From CAZVFX01 sp964626565 (GTDB lineage Bacteria > Myxococcota_A > UBA9042 > CAIXZC01): a stretch of DNA of 52,578 bases. A model generated the notes under the pieces. It was not told the DNA's origin, made no database searches, and worked only from the letters and a program-made list of their open reading frames with translations. The translations under genes and the position numbers were made by a program. Every line of letters starts with the position of its first letter. Positions within the stretch are counted from its first letter, which is position 1. Shown here one piece after another: positions 51,251 to 52,578 of this stretch. Location of the stretch: positions 1 through 52,578 of the forward strand of contig CAZVFX010000044.1 in the NCBI GenBank assembly GCA_964626565.1. The letters run 5' to 3'.

Positions 51251-52237
51251 CTACTCGGACCGGCTGCGCTTCCAGAACAGGTTCATGCAGACGAACCCTC
51301 CCAGCGCCATGATGATGTTGAAGAAGAAGATGGCCCCGTGCATCCGGAATCCCACGATTACACCCATGGAAGGGTCCACTCCAACCAGGTAGAGGCTGGC
51401 CGCCCAACCCGCCTCAATGGTGCCCAGAGAGAGCAGCGTATTGATAGGCAGAAAGCCGGCCACAACCGCGCCTGCGCTGCCCAGGATCACCTGGGGAAAG
51501 GTGAGGTCCTCCACCCCGGCCCATGGCAGCAGAAAGAAGAAGCTGGCAAACACGAACAGCCAGGCTGCCAAAGAAGAGAAAAACCCGCCCCACAGCACCG
51601 GCCCCATGCGCAGGCCTTTGGCCGCACCCTCGCCCTCACTCTCGTCGATCCCCAGAGAGGTCCGAAGACGCAACGGGAGTTTGGACGCGACCCAAGACCG
51701 CCTGCCTCTCACCACCAGTACCAAAATACCCAGCAGTGCAAAAATGCAGACCAGAAGCGCGGCAGAGAGATACGCCCAATAGGTGTAAAAATAGTCATTC
51801 CGGGCGAAGAAGCTGGAGATGAAGAGTGCGAGGAACATGATCAGGAAATCAATGAGGCGGATGGCTACCAGTACGCCCGACCCTTTCAGCAACCCCATGA
51901 CACGGTAGCGCTTGAGCATGATGGGTAGGAACATCTCTCCCGTACGGAAGGGCAGGATCTTGGTGATGAACGTGTGTATCGCCCCGATGCTGGAAAACAG
52001 TCCCAACGGCTGGGAACTCCCGGTCATCATTTTGATGCGAGCGCCCCTGGCCAGGACAACTCCGAAATAGAGCGGGATTACTGCAAAGAAGTAGCTCCAC
52101 CTGAGGTCGAAATCGCTCAGGACGGACAGGTCGGCCCGGGCCACGTAAACCACAGCCCAGATCGCCAGGCCGGCCGCGGCCCCGCTGGCCAACCATTTGC
52201 CGAGTTTGATGTATCCGGAACTGTTCTGCTTGTCCAA
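51251..52237 (-). CDS. LPG synthase TM-domain/AglD-like polytopic membrane protein
   Basis: This is a 328-residue membrane protein with 7-8 spans. It uses a TTG start at 52237 with GGGAGG upstream. TKILPFRTGEMFLPIML and the later LLSLGTIEAGW are the conserved FRxGE and GTxE motifs of the lysylphosphatidylglycerol synthase transmembrane family. Members are often encoded in glycan loci and may flip or position lipid-linked molecules; the role is unproven. It is the first gene of the minus-strand locus, behind the best -35/-10 pair in the window. Confidence 0.85.
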   Translation of the reverse strand: MDKQNSSGYIKLGKWLASGAAAGLAIWAVVYVARADLSVLSDFDLRWSYFFAVIPLYFGVVLARGARIKMMTGSSQPLGLFSSIGAIHTFITKILPFRTGEMFLPIMLKRYRVMGLLKGSGVLVAIRLIDFLIMFLALFISSFFARNDYFYTYWAYLSAALLVCIFALLGILVLVVRGRRSWVASKLPLRLRTSLGIDESEGEGAAKGLRMGPVLWGGFFSSLAAWLFVFASFFFLLPWAGVEDLTFPQVILGSAGAVVAGFLPINTLLSLGTIEAGWAASLYLVGVDPSMGVIVGFRMHGAIFFFNIIMALGGFVCMNLFWKRSRSE

Positions 52238-52258
52238 GCGGGCCCTCCCTTGCGGCTG

Positions 52259-52287
52259 ATTCTACAGGGCGTCCGGAGTGTTGGCAA
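52259..52287 (-). promoter_or_regulatory. Promoter candidate for the first gene of the polysaccharide locus
   Basis: On the minus strand TTGCCA (52282-52287) and TAGAAT (52259-52264) are 17 bp apart, each 5/6 to consensus. The start would be near 52252, about 15 nt before the TTG at 52237. Confidence 0.6.
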
Positions 52288-52346
52288 GCCCGGCCGCAGA
52301 CCGCTCCCCGCCCCTCCATTATCCGCCCCCCGTCCCCTGTTTTTGG

Positions 52347-52379
52347 GAGGGGTGAAAAACGCGGAAACCCGCGCCCCTC
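52347..52379. other. Nested inverted repeat in the divergent region
   Basis: An outer stem GAGGGG (52347-52352)/CCCCTC (52374-52379) encloses an inner stem CGCGG (52360-52364)/CCGCG (52369-52373). It ends at the -35 of the plus-strand promoter candidate, so it may be an operator for the gene at 52447. No terminator-like U-tract follows. Confidence 0.35.
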
Positions 52380-52408
52380 TTACATTTGCGGCGCTCGGTC
52401 TGCATAAT
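52379..52408 (+). promoter_or_regulatory. Promoter candidate for the gene at the right edge
   Basis: CTTACA (52379-52384) and CATAAT (52403-52408) are spaced by 18 bp, with 4/6 and 5/6 matches. The start would be near 52415, about 30 nt before the ATG at 52447. Confidence 0.4.
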
Positions 52409-52446
52409 GTAGGTGGTGGTCCGGGCGGTCCGCCAAGGATTGAAAG

Positions 52447-52578
52447 ATGAGCCGAAAGAACGGCATTTTCAGCCTGCAGTCGCAACCGGGGCGACCCCCT
52501 TTGGCGGGGTTGTGTCTCACTTTTGTGTTTGTTCTCCTGACTTCGTTCGTCGCGGCCGGGCAACCGGCCCGCGCCTCC
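52447..52578 (+). CDS. Start of an exported protein (partial, cut by window end)
   Basis: An open frame of 44 codons runs from ATG at 52447 to the window end. It reads MSRKNGIFSLQSQPGRPP and then LCLTFVFVLLTSFVAAG, an n-region and hydrophobic core of a signal peptide ending near AGQPARAS. AAGGA lies about 10 nt upstream of the ATG. It is divergent from the polysaccharide locus. Too little is present for a function. Confidence 0.6.
   Translation, partial: MSRKNGIFSLQSQPGRPPLAGLCLTFVFVLLTSFVAAGQPARAS

Noticed and set aside
49748..51928. Open frame of 726 codons on the plus strand
   Set aside because: It runs antisense to the epimerase, the 6-dehydrogenase and the flippase-like gene, has no domain features and is rich in His, Gln and Arg, as expected for a GC-rich shadow frame.

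Overview
The window looks like chromosomal DNA from a high-GC, didermic, deltaproteobacterium- or Myxococcota-like organism. That placement is inferred from gene style and was not tested. The clues are large lipoproteins with MopE-type Cys/Asp repeats, thrombospondin type 3-like repeats and a fibrinogen-like domain, together with a large O-antigen/exopolysaccharide locus and a YfhO-type membrane protein. No rRNA, tRNA, CRISPR array, transposase or integrase was seen.

Left part (1-10.1 kb), surface and secreted proteins. It holds a beta-propeller lipoprotein with poly-Gly and a MopE motif (120-2138, +). A secreted protein of uncertain function lies tail to tail with it (2135-3301, -). A structured intergenic element follows (about 3404-3547). 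Next come two tandem paralogous Cys-rich exported proteins (3561-4793 and 4821-6110, -). A 1274-residue lipoprotein closes the section (6296-10120, +); it carries 13 MopE-like motifs, including six units of exactly 153 bp, and a C-terminal fibrinogen-like domain.

Middle part (10.1-17.5 kb), metabolism. It holds a divergent moeA (+), the minus-strand set panB, panC and an FAH-family hydrolase, then a YfhO-family membrane protein and trxB (+).

Right part (17.4-52.2 kb), a polysaccharide locus. All its genes lie on the minus strand, so transcription runs from 52.2 kb down to 17.4 kb. A first transcript from a good -35/-10 pair at 52282-52259 carries a flippase-like membrane protein, a UDP-HexNAc 6-dehydrogenase, a C4-epimerase and a NusG-family specialised antiterminator. 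A structured leader with its own promoter candidate follows (48.1-48.3 kb). About 27 further genes come next, most of them joined by 4-nt ATGA-type overlaps. They encode a WbpB/D/E-like set for a 2,3-diacetamido-glucuronic acid sugar, a Wzy/WaaL-like protein with TPRs, GalE, Fcl, Gmd, a Wzx flippase, a GDP-perosamine synthase-like aminotransferase with a NeuD/PerB-like acetyltransferase, three methyltransferases, a second O-antigen polymerase/ligase, several GT4 and GT2 glycosyltransferases, a thymidylate-kinase-like protein, an alkaline-phosphatase-fold protein, a radical SAM/SPASM protein and a nucleotidyltransferase. A WecA-like initiating transferase and a carbamoyltransferase-SxtJ-DUF5989 module end the locus. 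The last gene is a 52-residue membrane microprotein (17444-17602).

Inferred working model: nucleotide sugars (GDP-fucose, GDP-N-acetylperosamine, UDP-Gal/GalNAc, acidic diamino sugars) are made in the cytoplasm. The chain is started on undecaprenyl phosphate by the WecA-like enzyme, extended by the GTs, decorated by methylation and carbamoylation, flipped by Wzx and polymerised or ligated by the two O-antigen polymerase/ligase-type proteins. The NusG paralog probably keeps RNA polymerase processive through the 31-kb operon. The right edge (52447 onward, +) holds the start of an exported protein cut off by the window.
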